Counted from the first letter of the stretch, positions 17,031 to 25,428 are shown. The stretch is DNA of 50,676 nt from an uncultured Clostridia bacterium (GCA_947625125.1 CANQNF010000021.1:1-50676); one strand, 5' to 3'. The notes: generated from the sequence alone by a model not told the origin. Numbers and translations are program-made.

Positions 17031-18140
17031 TCAGTCTATAAAGTCCTTTACCTTGTTGGAGCGGTTCGGGTGCCTTAATTTTCTCAGGGCCTTGGCCTCT
17101 ATCTGGCGTATTCTTTCACGGGTGACGTTGAACATCTGTCCGACCTCCTCAAGAGTGCGGCTGCGGCCGTCCTCGAGGCCGAAGCGGAGCCTTAAGACCT
17201 TTTCCTCGCGCTCGGTGAGAGTCCCGAGGACCTGGTTTATCTGCTCTTTAAGGAGCACCAGCGAAGCGGCCTCGGTGGGTTCGGGGGCGTTGTCGTCGGG
17301 GATGAAGTCCCCGAGGTGGCTGTCCTCCTCCTCGCCTATCGGAGTTTCGAGGGAGACGGGGTCCTGCGCAATTCTTAAAATTTCCCTGACCCTCTCCACC
17401 GGCATGTCGAGCGCCTGGGCTATCTCGTCCGCCGTCGGGTCTCTGCCGTTTTGGTGCAAAAGCTGGCTTGAAGTCTTTTTGACTTTGGTTATCGTCTCGA
17501 CCATGTGCACCGGTATCCTTATCGTTCTCGCCTGGTCGGCGATGGCGCGGGTGATGGACTGGCGTATCCACCATGTCGCATAAGTCGAAAACTTGAAGCC
17601 CTTGGTGTAGTCAAACTTCTCGACGGCTTTGATAAGGCCTAAGTTGCCCTCCTGTATAAGGTCCAAAAAGCTCATGCCGCGCCCGCCGTAGCGCTTTGCT
17701 ATTGAGACCACAAGCCTTAAATTGGCCTCGGCAAGCCGTTTTTTGGCGGCCTTGTCGCCGTCTTTCATCCTTTGCGCAAGCTCTATCTCCTCCTCCGGGG
17801 TCAGAAGCGGCACTCTGCCTATCTCCTTAAGATAGATTTTTACCGGGTCGTCGATGGCGATGGAATCAATGGAAGCCGAGTCGATGTCGTCGTCGAAGTC
17901 GTGGTCGCCGTCCAAAGACGGTTCGTCCAGCTCGATAAGCTCGTCGAGGTTCTCGGTCTCCATGACGATGTCGTCGATGATGGTGATGCCGTTGGCCGCG
18001 CACGCCTCATAAAAGCTGTCGATCTTGTCGACGTCGTAATCAACCTCCTCGAGGGCGTCGGTTATGGCCTTTGTGGTAAGCTTTCCCGTCTGCTTTCCCG
18101 TTTCCAGAAGCGCGTCGATTGTAAGTCTTTTTTCGCTCAT
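17031..18140 (-). CDS. rpoD: RNA polymerase principal sigma factor RpoD (SigA)
   Basis: 369 aa. A short acidic N-terminus (region 1.1-like) precedes region 1.2 [20 protein letters not shown], region 2 with [20 protein letters not shown] and [20 protein letters not shown], region 3 and region 4.2 [20 protein letters not shown]. All are highly conserved. This is the housekeeping sigma that recognises the TTGACA-17-TATAAT promoters seen across the window. GGAGAA ribosome site. Last gene of dgt-dnaG-rpoD, a conserved order in Clostridia, 24 bp after dnaG. Confidence 0.98.
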   Translation of the reverse strand: MSEKRLTIDALLETGKQTGKLTTKAITDALEEVDYDVDKIDSFYEACAANGITIIDDIVMETENLDELIELDEPSLDGDHDFDDDIDSASIDSIAIDDPVKIYLKEIGRVPLLTPEEEIELAQRMKDGDKAAKKRLAEANLRLVVSIAKRYGGRGMSFLDLIQEGNLGLIKAVEKFDYTKGFKFSTYATWWIRQSITRAIADQARTIRIPVHMVETITKVKKTSSQLLHQNGRDPTADEIAQALDMPVERVREILRIAQDPVSLETPIGEEEDSHLGDFIPDDNAPEPTEAASLVLLKEQINQVLGTLTEREEKVLRLRFGLEDGRSRTLEEVGQMFNVTRERIRQIEAKALRKLRHPNRSNKVKDFID

Positions 18141-18164
18141 AGTTCTCCTCCGTAGATATGTAAT

Positions 18165-19919
18165 TTAACGTTTGCCTTTTCTTTCTATATATTTTTGCAG
18201 CCCGTCGTTTGTCAGTTCCGCCCCGTCCGAGCCGTCGTCATGCTCAAGAAGCAGTCTTATACAGTCCTCGGCGGCCTCTTTTGTCGGGGGCACGTCTCTT
18301 GCGATGACAAGTATCCTCTGTATCTTTCCCGCTTCATCGGGTGAAAATTCGCTTCCGACTGCCGAAAAGCTTATTTCACGGCCGTCCCGCCACACTCTTT
18401 CGAGCGCTTCGTAGACCCGCCTGTTAAAGGACGTCGCGAGCCTGTCCGCCGGCAGCCTCTCAAAAACCTCTCCGGCATGCTCGGGGAATGTGAAGATATA
18501 CCCCAAAATGCTCTCCTCGGCCTTTGCGAGCTTCGGAAATTTCACGGCCTCGGGGTTTATGTCGTCCCGCTTCGGGCCTGAAGCTATCTGCCGAAATTCC
18601 CGCTTTTCATGCGCCCGCTGATTCTTTTTCATCAGCGCGTTTACCTCGGCCTTTACCGTCTCGGGCGAGACGCCCTGTTCCGAGGCGACTTTTGAGATGT
18701 AGACCTCGCGTTCTATCGGGCTTTCTATCCCGGCGAGGACCGTCACCGCTTTTTTCAGGTATTCTACCTTTCCGAGGTCCTGCGACGTGTCGAGGCCCGA
18801 TTTTGCCGCCCTCAGTTCATACTCTGTGGAACCCTCAGAGCCGTTTATCAGCACTCTGAAATGGTCGGGGCCGTAGCGATTGATGTAGTCGTCCACGTCC
18901 TTTACGCCGTCGCCGGAGAGGCGTATGACCTTTGCCGAGAGACCCGCCGCCGAGAGTATCGCAATGGCGTTTTTGGTGGCTTTGACTCCCGCCGCGTCCG
19001 AGTCATAACAGATATAAACCTCGTCGCAGTATTGGCTCATCAGCCTCGCGTGTTCGCCGGTTATCGCCGTCCCGCAGGTCGCGACGGCCTCCTTGAAGCC
19101 GGCCTGATGCAGAGAAATAACGTCGACGTTACCCTCGCAGAGTATCAGCCGCTTGGTTTTTACCGATTCGTTCTTTGCAAAATTGAGCGCGAAAAGAGTT
19201 TTGCTCTTTTTGTAGACAGTCGTCTCGCGGGAGTTTAAATATTTTCCTCCCGACGGGTTCTGCTCCAACGTCCTGCCGGAAAAAGCGATGACGTTGCCCC
19301 GCAAATCGAATATCGGGAAGATGACCCTGTTGACAAAGAAGTCGAAGCTGCGGCCGTTTTTTTCGCTTAAAAGACTGGCCTTTATAAGCTCCTGCTCGGA
19401 AAATCCGAGGGCGAGCATGTGGTTTTTGAGGCTTGTCCATCGGTTAAGAGCGACCCCGAGCCCGAAGCTCTTTATCGTCTCGACCCTGATCCGCCGCTTT
19501 TTTATAAGGTATTCAAGGCCCTCCTTGCCGTCGGGGGTCGAGAGGTTTTTATAGAAGAATCTTGCGGCCTCGCGGTTTATGTCCAAAAGGCGCTTGCGGT
19601 CGCGTTCCGAGCGGTCGTCGTAGCCGTCCTCCGGCATGGGTATGCCCGCCCTGTCCGCCAAAAACTTCACCGCTTCTATGTAGCTTAAGCTCTCTATTTT
19701 CATGACGAACGTGATTACGTCTCCTCCGGCATGACAGCCGAAACAGTAGAAGCTGCCGTTGTCGGAATATACCACGCAGGACGGGGTCTTTTCCGAATGA
19801 AACGGACAGAGGCACTTCAGATTTCTGCCTGTGCGCTTTAAGCTCACATAGCTTCTCATCACGTCCTCGATGGGGTTCTGGTCCTTGATTTTTTCTATGA
19901 AATCCGCCGGAAGCGGCAT
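18165..19919 (-). CDS. dnaG: DNA primase DnaG
   Basis: 584 aa. The N-terminal zinc finger (CLCPFHSEKTPSC then YCFGCHAGGD) binds template. The polymerase core includes YLNSRETTVYKKSKTLF, and the TOPRIM region has LILCEGNVDVISLHQAGF and CYDSDAAGVKA with metal-binding acidic residues. A C-terminal helicase-interaction region follows. It makes RNA primers for replication. AGGTGA ribosome site. 27 bp downstream of dgt and 24 bp upstream of rpoD, the macromolecular-synthesis arrangement. Confidence 0.97.
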   Translation of the reverse strand: MPLPADFIEKIKDQNPIEDVMRSYVSLKRTGRNLKCLCPFHSEKTPSCVVYSDNGSFYCFGCHAGGDVITFVMKIESLSYIEAVKFLADRAGIPMPEDGYDDRSERDRKRLLDINREAARFFYKNLSTPDGKEGLEYLIKKRRIRVETIKSFGLGVALNRWTSLKNHMLALGFSEQELIKASLLSEKNGRSFDFFVNRVIFPIFDLRGNVIAFSGRTLEQNPSGGKYLNSRETTVYKKSKTLFALNFAKNESVKTKRLILCEGNVDVISLHQAGFKEAVATCGTAITGEHARLMSQYCDEVYICYDSDAAGVKATKNAIAILSAAGLSAKVIRLSGDGVKDVDDYINRYGPDHFRVLINGSEGSTEYELRAAKSGLDTSQDLGKVEYLKKAVTVLAGIESPIEREVYISKVASEQGVSPETVKAEVNALMKKNQRAHEKREFRQIASGPKRDDINPEAVKFPKLAKAEESILGYIFTFPEHAGEVFERLPADRLATSFNRRVYEALERVWRDGREISFSAVGSEFSPDEAGKIQRILVIARDVPPTKEAAEDCIRLLLEHDDGSDGAELTNDGLQKYIERKGKR

Positions 19920-19946
19920 AATCTCACCTGCCTGAAAAATATAACG

Positions 19947-20945
19947 CTAAATTCTTTCCCAGCCTTTCGGCACGAATATGTTCATAAACGTCCTCGTGCA
20001 GTAGCCGTCGGTCATTCCCGCGATGTAGTCGAGCACCGCCGTCTCCTCGTCAAAGCGCTTCGCAAGGGCCTTGTAATCGTCCGGCAGGCGGTCGGGATTT
20101 GCCATGAAATACCTGTAAAGCATCTCTATCATCGTCTTTGCCTTGGATTCCTCGGACTTGCAGACGGGGTTTCGGTAGACGTTTTCAAACATGAATTCCG
20201 AGAGGACGTTTTTTGCCCTTTCTACCTGCTCGGAATAGCCGAGACGCTCCGCGCCGTTAGAAATAATATCGGAGACGAGGGCGGTTATTCGGCGGGATTT
20301 GGTGTCCCCCAAGACCTCGACAGCCTCTTTCGGGAGCATGTCCCTGCTTATAACGCCCGCACGGATGGCGTCCTCAATGTCGTGGTTTATATATGCGATG
20401 ACGTCCGCTAGGCGAACGACGTACCCCTCTTTGGTATCGGCGACGGCGTCGGTGTGCTTTAAAATACCGTCCCGCACTTCATGCGTCAGATTAAGCCCAC
20501 GACCGTCCTTTTCTATGTAATCGACGACCCGCAGGGACTGCTCATAATGCTTAAAACCTTTTTTTGAAACTTGGTTCAGTATCTGCTCCCCGGCATGCCC
20601 GAAAGGCGTGTGGCCGAGGTCATGCCCCAAAGCGATCGCTTCGGTAAGGTCCTCGTTGAGCCTTAGCGCACGGGAGACGGTCCTTGCTATCTGTGCGACC
20701 TCGAGGGTGTGGGTGAGGCGGGTGCGGTAGTGGTCCCCGGTCGGGTTCAGAAAGACCTGGGTCTTTCTTGCAAGCCGCGAAAAGGCGTTGCAGTGGATTA
20801 TCCTGTCGCGGTCGCGCTGGAAAGACGTGCGCAGGTCGTCGGGCTTGTGCTCCTCTTGGAGCCTGCCCACAGAGTCGGCGCTTTTGGCCGCGCATGGCGC
20901 GAGCATTTCACGCTCGGCGCGCTCAAGGTACTCTCTTGGGGTCAC
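19947..20945 (-). CDS. dgt: Deoxyguanosinetriphosphate triphosphohydrolase-like protein
   Basis: 332 aa HD-domain enzyme that cleaves dNTPs to deoxynucleoside and triphosphate. HD motif residues are in RTRLTHTLEVAQ, ALGHDLGHTPFGHAGE and the later VRLADVIAYINHDIEDAI. The N-terminal RTSFQRDRDRIIHCNAFSRL is diagnostic of the family. The start codon is GTG at 20945, with GGAGG 7 nt upstream. First gene of the dgt-dnaG-rpoD unit. Its promoter was not identified in the repeat-rich 5' region. Confidence 0.94.
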   Translation of the reverse strand: MTPREYLERAEREMLAPCAAKSADSVGRLQEEHKPDDLRTSFQRDRDRIIHCNAFSRLARKTQVFLNPTGDHYRTRLTHTLEVAQIARTVSRALRLNEDLTEAIALGHDLGHTPFGHAGEQILNQVSKKGFKHYEQSLRVVDYIEKDGRGLNLTHEVRDGILKHTDAVADTKEGYVVRLADVIAYINHDIEDAIRAGVISRDMLPKEAVEVLGDTKSRRITALVSDIISNGAERLGYSEQVERAKNVLSEFMFENVYRNPVCKSEESKAKTMIEMLYRYFMANPDRLPDDYKALAKRFDEETAVLDYIAGMTDGYCTRTFMNIFVPKGWERI

Positions 20946-21047
20946 GGTGTCGCCTCCTTTGGGTCGTGGGGGTTGCCGACGGAAAATACAGGTTTTCCGG
21001 ACGTCGGGAATGGGAAAAGGTAATGCTGATTAAGAGACGCGCAAGTT

Positions 21048-21441
21048 TCTGCCCCGACAGCGTGCGCTGACGTATGTGGGACACCGCGGTTTCCCCCATG
21101 CCCCTTTCCGCATAAGGTATTCGCTTCGCTCATGCTGTCTGAGTTCCCCTCCCCCCGGCCCCTCCCCAAGGGGAGGGGAGACAGGGTGGGCGGTATATTT
21201 GAGGCGCATATCTTTTAATTGAGTAGGTACGCTTTAGCAATTTAAAGTGGTGAATGAGCTTACATTTTTCAGGGGGAAGTTTTTGCCCCGACAGCGGGCG
21301 CTGACATGCGGGGGGGGGACACTTGCGGCTTCCCCCACGCCCCTTTCCGCACAAGGTATTCGCTTCGCTCATGCTGTCTGAGTACCCCCTCCCCCGGCCC
21401 CTCCCCAAGGGGAGGGGGACAGGGCGGGCGGTATATTTGGG
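21048..21441. repeat. Tandem direct duplication of about 235 bp carrying two family A copies
   Basis: The segment around 21048-21213 recurs at 21283-21441 in the same orientation with 85-90 percent identity by eye. Each copy contains GCCCCGACAGCG, a C-rich stretch, a family A half element (21116-21180 and 21355-21420) starting GGTATTCGCTTCGCTCATGC, and GGGCGGTATATTTG. Between and after them lie TTTAGCAATTTAAAGTGGTG and TTTAGCGATTTAATGCAGTG, which resemble single monomers of the satellite at 29.6-30.7 kb. The whole of 20946-21758 has no gene. Confidence 0.8.
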
Positions 21442-21551
21442 GCATGATTTTTAAACGACTTTAGCGATTTAATGCAGTGAAAACACTCGCGTTTTTGCCG
21501 GGGGTTATCCGGGGAAGAAGAGACCGCAAAAGCAAGTAAGCACGAGCGAAC

Positions 21552-21578
21552 GAATCCGGCAGGAGTCGCGAGCGAGGG
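21552..21578 (+). repeat. 27-bp repeat, family E copy 1
   Basis: Identical over 27 bp to 31054-31080. It lies in a G+C-rich palindromic tract (about 21480-21650) between dgt and yigZ that also includes a CCGCTCGC-type dyad. The tract looks like a degenerate relative of the cloverleaf elements. Confidence 0.7.
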
Positions 21579-21758
21579 CGGGGGCTGAGCCGCTCGCTTT
21601 CGGCGGCGCGGCCCCCCTGCCCCGCATCTTTCGCTTTCTGCTCCCGATTGCTTGTATCATAATATACTCAAAAAACAAAAAAACTCCTTTTTAAAACTAT
21701 AAAAAGGAGAAAATTTCGTATAGGTGCACAATTTTTTGGCATATTTTTGTGCATATTG

Positions 21759-22379
21759 CTAAGAAAAATCCGCGAAATAAGTTTCGGAAAATTCGGGGGA
21801 AATCTTGGCGTTGAATTCTTCGCGAAGCGCCTCCGCAAAGCCCTCGCAGGAGCTCTCCTCGACCAAAAGCTTCATCGTGACATTCTCGGAAAAGCCCGCG
21901 TCAAGGGTCTTTATGCCGAAATCCGGTAGGAGCCTAAGCACCCTGTCATAGAACGAATAGTCAAATTTTAGGAGGCAGTCCCGGGCGCTTTTCATGTCCA
22001 TGATCTCCGCCGCCGAAACGGCCGCAGAAGCGGCGCTCGAGTAGGCCCGCGTAAGGCCGCCCTTTCCGAGCAAAATGCCGCCGAAATATCGAGTGACGAC
22101 TATGCCGACGTCCTGCAAGCCGTTTTTTTGAAGCACGTCGAGTATCGGCGGGCCTGCCGTACCCTGGGGCTCGCCGTCGTCCGAAAATCGGGTCTCGCCG
22201 CCCTCTCTGAGAATATAGGCATAGCAGTTGTGACGGGCACGGCGGTGCTCGGCACGGACTGATGAAATAAAATTCAACGCTTCTTCGGACGTCCTGACAG
22301 GGGCGATTTTAGCGATAAATTCGCTTTTTTCGACGATAATGCTGCCGACGGCCTCGGCCCTCACGGTTTTATATGACAT
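21759..22379 (-). CDS. yigZ: YigZ/IMPACT family protein (UPF0029)
   Basis: 206 aa. N-terminal IMPACT domain with SEFIAKIAPVRTSEEAL, RRARHNCYAYIL, FSDDGEPQGTAGPPIL and VVTRYFGGILLGKGGLTRAY, then a C-terminal DUF1949 domain. Function unsettled; eukaryotic relatives regulate translation under amino-acid stress. Start ATG at 22379 with GGGAGG upstream; a 55-codon extension in frame runs back through the rpmE terminator and is rejected. Confidence 0.92.
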   Translation of the reverse strand: MSYKTVRAEAVGSIIVEKSEFIAKIAPVRTSEEALNFISSVRAEHRRARHNCYAYILREGGETRFSDDGEPQGTAGPPILDVLQKNGLQDVGIVVTRYFGGILLGKGGLTRAYSSAASAAVSAAEIMDMKSARDCLLKFDYSFYDRVLRLLPDFGIKTLDAGFSENVTMKLLVEESSCEGFAEALREEFNAKISPEFSETYFADFS

Positions 22380-22416
22380 ATCTGCCTCCCGAAAAATATG
22401 ACGAAAAGTCAAAAAC

Positions 22417-22441
22417 AAAAAGAGGGGAAACCCCCTCTTTA
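22417..22441 (-). terminator. Terminator of rpmE
   Basis: Stem AAAGAGGGG/CCCCTCTTT with a three-base loop, followed on the minus strand by TTTTTG. It begins directly after the L31 stop codon and separates it from yigZ. Confidence 0.85.
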
Positions 22442-22444
22442 AGC

Positions 22445-22660
22445 TTACTTCTTGTCGTTTGAGATGCCGTAGCGCTTGTTGAAGCGGTCCACGCGTCCGC
22501 CGGTATCGACGAGCTTCTGCTTGCCGGTGAAGAACGGATGGCACTTAGAGCAAATTTCAACCTTGATGTCCTTCTTGGTGGAACGGGTCTCGATGACATT
22601 TCCGCAGGCACAGGTGATGGTGGTCGCCTCGTACTTGGGGTGAATACCTTCCTTGGGCAT
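22445..22660 (-). CDS. rpmE: 50S ribosomal protein L31
   Basis: 71 aa. [20 protein letters not shown] starts the protein, and cysteines in CACG and [12 protein letters not shown] form the zinc-site type (C+ form) of L31. The later [15 protein letters not shown] is the standard end of the protein. Part of the large subunit central protuberance. Own promoter and terminator give a monocistronic unit. Confidence 0.97.
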   Translation of the reverse strand: MPKEGIHPKYEATTITCACGNVIETRSTKKDIKVEICSKCHPFFTGKQKLVDTGGRVDRFNKRYGISNDKK

Positions 22661-22764
22661 TGCAATTCTCCTTTCGGAATATTTTTATGACCAATAGCAG
22701 CCCATCGTTCCGATCCTGACAGTAGTGCTATGTGGAAATCACAGGGTATAAATACCGCTCGGAT

Positions 22765-22793
22765 ATTATAGCACAGAAACCCATGGTTGTCAA
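22765..22793 (-). promoter_or_regulatory. Sigma-A promoter of rpmE
   Basis: Minus strand: consensus -35 TTGACA (22788-22793), 17-bp spacer, consensus -10 TATAAT (22765-22770). The transcript has a leader of about 95 nt before rpmE; a short dyad in it could bind L31 or a regulator, but nothing definite is seen. Confidence 0.85.
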
Positions 22794-22830
22794 GTGGTTT
22801 GGCATAATATTATGCGCCTAAATCGGACGA

Positions 22831-22921
22831 ATTGAGAATACGGATGTCGGAAATCGGATGACAGAGTTTCAAGGCGCCGCCAAGGCAGCGATTTAAAAAC
22901 AGTGACAATGCGGGCAGCCGG
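22831..22921. repeat. CAGA-rich repeat, family C copy 1
   Basis: Pattern: purine-rich arm with ATCGGATGACAGAG, TTTCAAGGCG, a short GCCGCC/GGCAGC dyad, then ATTTAAAAACAGTGACAATG and CGGGCAGC. The order is the same in the copies at 29.5, 40.1 and 46.5 kb. It lies next to cloverleaf copy 2, just upstream of rpmE. Confidence 0.65.
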
Positions 22922-22965
22922 ACGCCACTGCTAATTATGTATGCGGCCCCGGACCTCCTGCGCAC

Positions 22966-23137
22966 CGCCCGCACCGGGGGACTGCGAGCCGGAGGCTTGC
23001 AGAATTCATCGGGATAGCGCAAGGCGGAGCCCCGGCCCGCTTCGCGGGCCTTTCGTCGGCTTCGCCGACGAAAAAGCCGGCCGCATGGCGGCCGGCTGGG
23101 GGCTCCGCCCCCTCGGGTCAGCAGTCCCTGCGGGCGG
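22966..23137. repeat. Cloverleaf palindrome, family CL copy 2
   Basis: Outermost stem 22966-22986 with 23121-23137, next stem GGCGGAGCCCC (23023-23033) with 23098-23109. Three arms sit inside: 23034-23050 and 23053-23071, each closed by a CTTCG loop, and 23076-23096 closed by GCAT. The arms are perfect palindromes of 6 to 9 bp. Intergenic between the acetyltransferase and rpmE; nothing else is seen in 22661-23190. Confidence 0.85.
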
Positions 23138-23190
23138 AGAACGGCATGGCAGGAGATGGGGGCGTCCCCGCACCCCTCCGTCTCATCTCA

Positions 23191-23706
23191 TTATCCGTCA
23201 ATTTTAATGTCATCCAGTCGGCGGGTCATCGTCCCGCAGGTGAATGCGAAGCCGTCGAACTTTTCCGATTTAATGTAGCAGAATCCCTTGGCTTCGTACC
23301 ACCGCCGCAGCCTCAGATTGTCGACGACTATCGAGACTTCGGCCTCGGAGGCTCCCATGCTTTTGGCCCTTAACAGCGCGTCCCGAAGAAGCTCGCCGCC
23401 CACGCCGTCATGCCGAAATCTCGGCGGGACTGCCAAGTTATTTATCTCGCAAGCGCCGCATTTAAGGGGCGCAAGCGAGTAATACCCGGCGATCTCTCCG
23501 CCAATCTCAGCACAGATCATCGGCCGCTTCTCCACGTCAAAATGGTAGCAGAGCCTCTGCTCCGAAATGCTGAAGCCCGTGAATTTCGGGGAGGTTTCGG
23601 GACGAAGCCCAAGCTCATCCGCGACGGTGAGAAAGCTTTCACGAATTAAAGCGACGCAGCAAGGTATCTCGCTGCGCGCTATCTGACGTATGGTTATTTC
23701 TGCCAT
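23191..23706 (-). CDS. GNAT family N-acetyltransferase
   Basis: 171 aa. The central block EINNLAVPPRFRHDGVGGEL is motif A of the GNAT fold (R-x-x-G-V-G, acetyl-CoA pyrophosphate loop), followed by RAKSMGASEAEVSIVVDN and RRWYEAKGF. The region FDVEKRPMICAEIGGEIAGY precedes it. Start ATG at 23706 with GGAGAC eight bases upstream. Substrate unknown. Confidence 0.88.
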   Translation of the reverse strand: MAEITIRQIARSEIPCCVALIRESFLTVADELGLRPETSPKFTGFSISEQRLCYHFDVEKRPMICAEIGGEIAGYYSLAPLKCGACEINNLAVPPRFRHDGVGGELLRDALLRAKSMGASEAEVSIVVDNLRLRRWYEAKGFCYIKSEKFDGFAFTCGTMTRRLDDIKIDG

Positions 23707-23758
23707 TTTCATGTCTCCAAAACGGACTTTGCGCATGATTATATATCAATGCAAAGCC

Positions 23759-24139
23759 TCAGATATGTTCGTAAATTTCATCCTCGGAGGAAATGGGGAT
23801 CGCGTTTTCTATCTCGATTTCGGGTTCTTCGGGAGCGGATTTTGCCGAAAATTTGGAAGTAATTCCGGCAAGCGCGCCGTGTTGGGCCGCGGACTTTGCT
23901 GCCTTAAAAACAAGCGGAGCGGCCAAAAGAGGCAGGGCTTTTCGCTTTTTTTCGGCCTTTTTGGGGCTTCCGGCACGCTTCGAGGCCGGCTTTTTCGGTG
24001 CAAAAATACCGCCGATCGCGCCTGCGGCGACCGTGAAAGCTGCTGCAATCAGTCCGGCAGCTAACTTTTCGGAGGTCATGCTGTTGGAGCCGACTGCGAA
24101 TCCTCGCTTTGAATCCTTGGAAAAATATTGAATGATCAT
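23759..24139 (-). CDS. Unknown Ala/Lys-rich small protein
   Basis: 126 aa, not recognised. N-terminal charged segment, then a glycine/alanine-rich hydrophobic stretch (about residues 23-47, AAGLIAAAFTVAAGAIGGIF) that could be a membrane helix, then a strongly basic linker PKKPASKRAGSPKKAEKKRK, a second small-residue segment LLAAPLVFKAAKSAA, and an acidic C-terminus ending SSEDEIYEHI. GAAAGGA ribosome site and a good promoter indicate a real gene. The basic linker suggests binding to nucleic acid or acidic phospholipid (inference). Confidence 0.65.
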   Translation of the reverse strand: MIIQYFSKDSKRGFAVGSNSMTSEKLAAGLIAAAFTVAAGAIGGIFAPKKPASKRAGSPKKAEKKRKALPLLAAPLVFKAAKSAAQHGALAGITSKFSAKSAPEEPEIEIENAIPISSEDEIYEHI

Positions 24140-24236
24140 GGCGGTCCTTTCTTTTCATAATAAAAAAATCTGCGTTTTGCACAAATTTATGCATAAAACT
24201 TTGTCAAATGCTACAAATTTCAAGAGCCTATACTAT

Positions 24237-24265
24237 ATTATAGCACGGATTTTTTGCGATGTAAA
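24237..24265 (-). promoter_or_regulatory. Sigma-A promoter of the Ala/Lys-rich gene
   Basis: Minus strand: -35 TTTACA (24260-24265), 17-bp spacer, -10 TATAAT (24237-24242). The leader is about 95 nt. A second possible -35 TTGACA (24203-24208) lies within it without a good -10. Confidence 0.7.
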
Positions 24266-24268
24266 GGG

Positions 24269-24958
24269 CTACAGCCAGAGCGACCCGCCCGCGTTTCGCA
24301 CCCGAACGACCTCCGAAAGCGGCGCGAACCCCTCGTCGGTCACGAAATAAAAGTCGCCGGGCCGTCGGAGCGAGTCCATGAGCTTGCTCGCGCGCTGCAC
24401 CTCGTCGTTTTCGATGTCCGGCGAGTCGTAAAATTTTGCAGCAAACACCCGGCAGCCGTCCCCGTAGGGCTTCAAAAACGCGTCCAGCTCGGCCGAGATT
24501 CCGGCGTCGGAAAGCTGTTTTTTCATGAATCCCGCGGCGAGAATCCTGTCGCGGCTGTCCGCGACAAGCCCGAAAATGCGGTCTTTGCCCATTACTTCAA
24601 AAATTTTCCTGAGATAGATGTCGACCATCAAGGGGTTTGAGACGACGAGCAGCCCGTCGCACAAAAATCCGCCGTATTTCTCGTAAATATCGTAAATCAG
24701 CTTAATAAAAACGGCCGCCGACTCGCTTAGGCCGCCCTTTTTGCAGAGGTCGTCGACCGAGGATATGAAGACCTCGCCTATACATGAGAATCCGTCAAGA
24801 AGTCGGTGGGCCTGTTCGTTGGTGTCCTGCTGCTTGACAGTGTAAAAAAGCAGGAATTCAAGGAGCTGATGAGGTTTCATTTCCTCCACGCGCTTTGGCG
24901 TCATTGCGCTTCTTACGCGGCTTCGATGCCCCGCATGAGATACCTCGGGCTTGCTCAT
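24269..24958 (-). CDS. RadC-like protein lacking the JAB metal site
   Basis: 229 aa. The N-terminal part (GHRSRVRSAM, PHQLLEFLLFYTVKQQDTN) matches the helical domain of RadC/UPF0758 proteins with a helix-hairpin-helix-like segment. The C-terminal part is the position of the JAB/MPN domain, but the usual HNHPSG and downstream Ser/Asp ligands are absent; the equivalent region reads AAKFYDSPDIENDEVQRASK. So it is a divergent, probably non-peptidase RadC relative. GTGATCT region before the ATG has weak ribosome-site character. A good promoter lies upstream. Confidence 0.78.
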   Translation of the reverse strand: MSKPEVSHAGHRSRVRSAMTPKRVEEMKPHQLLEFLLFYTVKQQDTNEQAHRLLDGFSCIGEVFISSVDDLCKKGGLSESAAVFIKLIYDIYEKYGGFLCDGLLVVSNPLMVDIYLRKIFEVMGKDRIFGLVADSRDRILAAGFMKKQLSDAGISAELDAFLKPYGDGCRVFAAKFYDSPDIENDEVQRASKLMDSLRRPGDFYFVTDEGFAPLSEVVRVRNAGGSLWL

Positions 24959-25079
24959 TTTAGATCACCTGCTTGATATTTTATTTGAATTTTTTTCGGC
25001 ATGCAAAGCGCGCGGAACAGTAGAATATGTTAATTTTAAAAATGTGAGAAAACGAGCATGCCGAAAATTATCCTATTAT

Positions 25080-25108
25080 ATTTTAGCATTTTGCCATGGG
25101 ATTGTCAA
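25080..25108 (-). promoter_or_regulatory. Sigma-A promoter of the RadC-like gene
   Basis: Minus strand: -35 TTGACA (25103-25108), 17-bp spacer, -10 TAAAAT (25080-25085), with a second TATAAT-like run directly after. Leader about 120 nt. Confidence 0.75.
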
Positions 25109-25254
25109 GATGGGCGGGAAAATTTTGTGGGATTTGTGGCGAGGGAAGATTTTTGAACGGGCCTTGGCACAGACTGTGGAGAAAAGAGCTTGTAAAAATG
25201 AGAGAACGCATAGCTTGGGGTAAAAGGCGGAGCAGCGGAATGAGCTTGAGGTGC

Positions 25255-25303
25255 TTTCAAATGCGCAGCATGCAGAAAGCGCCGCAAGCGATATGAAGCT
25301 TGC
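25255..25303 (+). repeat. 49-bp repeat, family D copy 1
   Basis: Identical over all 49 bp to the reverse complement of 36151-36199. It starts TTTCAAATGCGCAGCATGCA and ends with a GCAAG/CTTGC dyad. Directly after it a hairpin (25312-25341, AAAATCC/GGATTTT core flanked by CCCC/GGGG) has the same plan as the terminator at 48655-48695. No gene in 24959-25388. Confidence 0.8.
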
Positions 25304-25388
25304 AAAAGGGGCCCCCGCAAAATCCGTGGATTTTGTGGGGCAAAGTCCGGAGCGACGGAGTGAATGAGCGGCGGCATTTATCCAATTA

Positions 25389-25426
25389 TAAAAATGCCGT
25401 CGCGAACGATACGGAGTCCGCGACGG
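25389..25426 (-). terminator. Terminator of tRNA-Pro
   Basis: Minus strand: CCGTCGCG and CGCGACGG form an 8-bp stem (25419-25426 with 25397-25404) followed by CATTTTTATAATT, beginning three bases after the tRNA CCA. Confidence 0.75.
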
Positions 25427-25428
25427 AC

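Noticed and set aside
22380-22544. N-terminal extension of YigZ
   Set aside because: It would run through the rpmE terminator and overlap the rpmE gene; a good ribosome site precedes the internal ATG at 22379.
25330-25365. RNase P RNA-like motif (CAAAGTCCGGAGCGACGGAG)
   Set aside because: It resembles the AAAGTCCGGGC core only over a few bases; the rest of the conserved RNase P RNA structure is absent.
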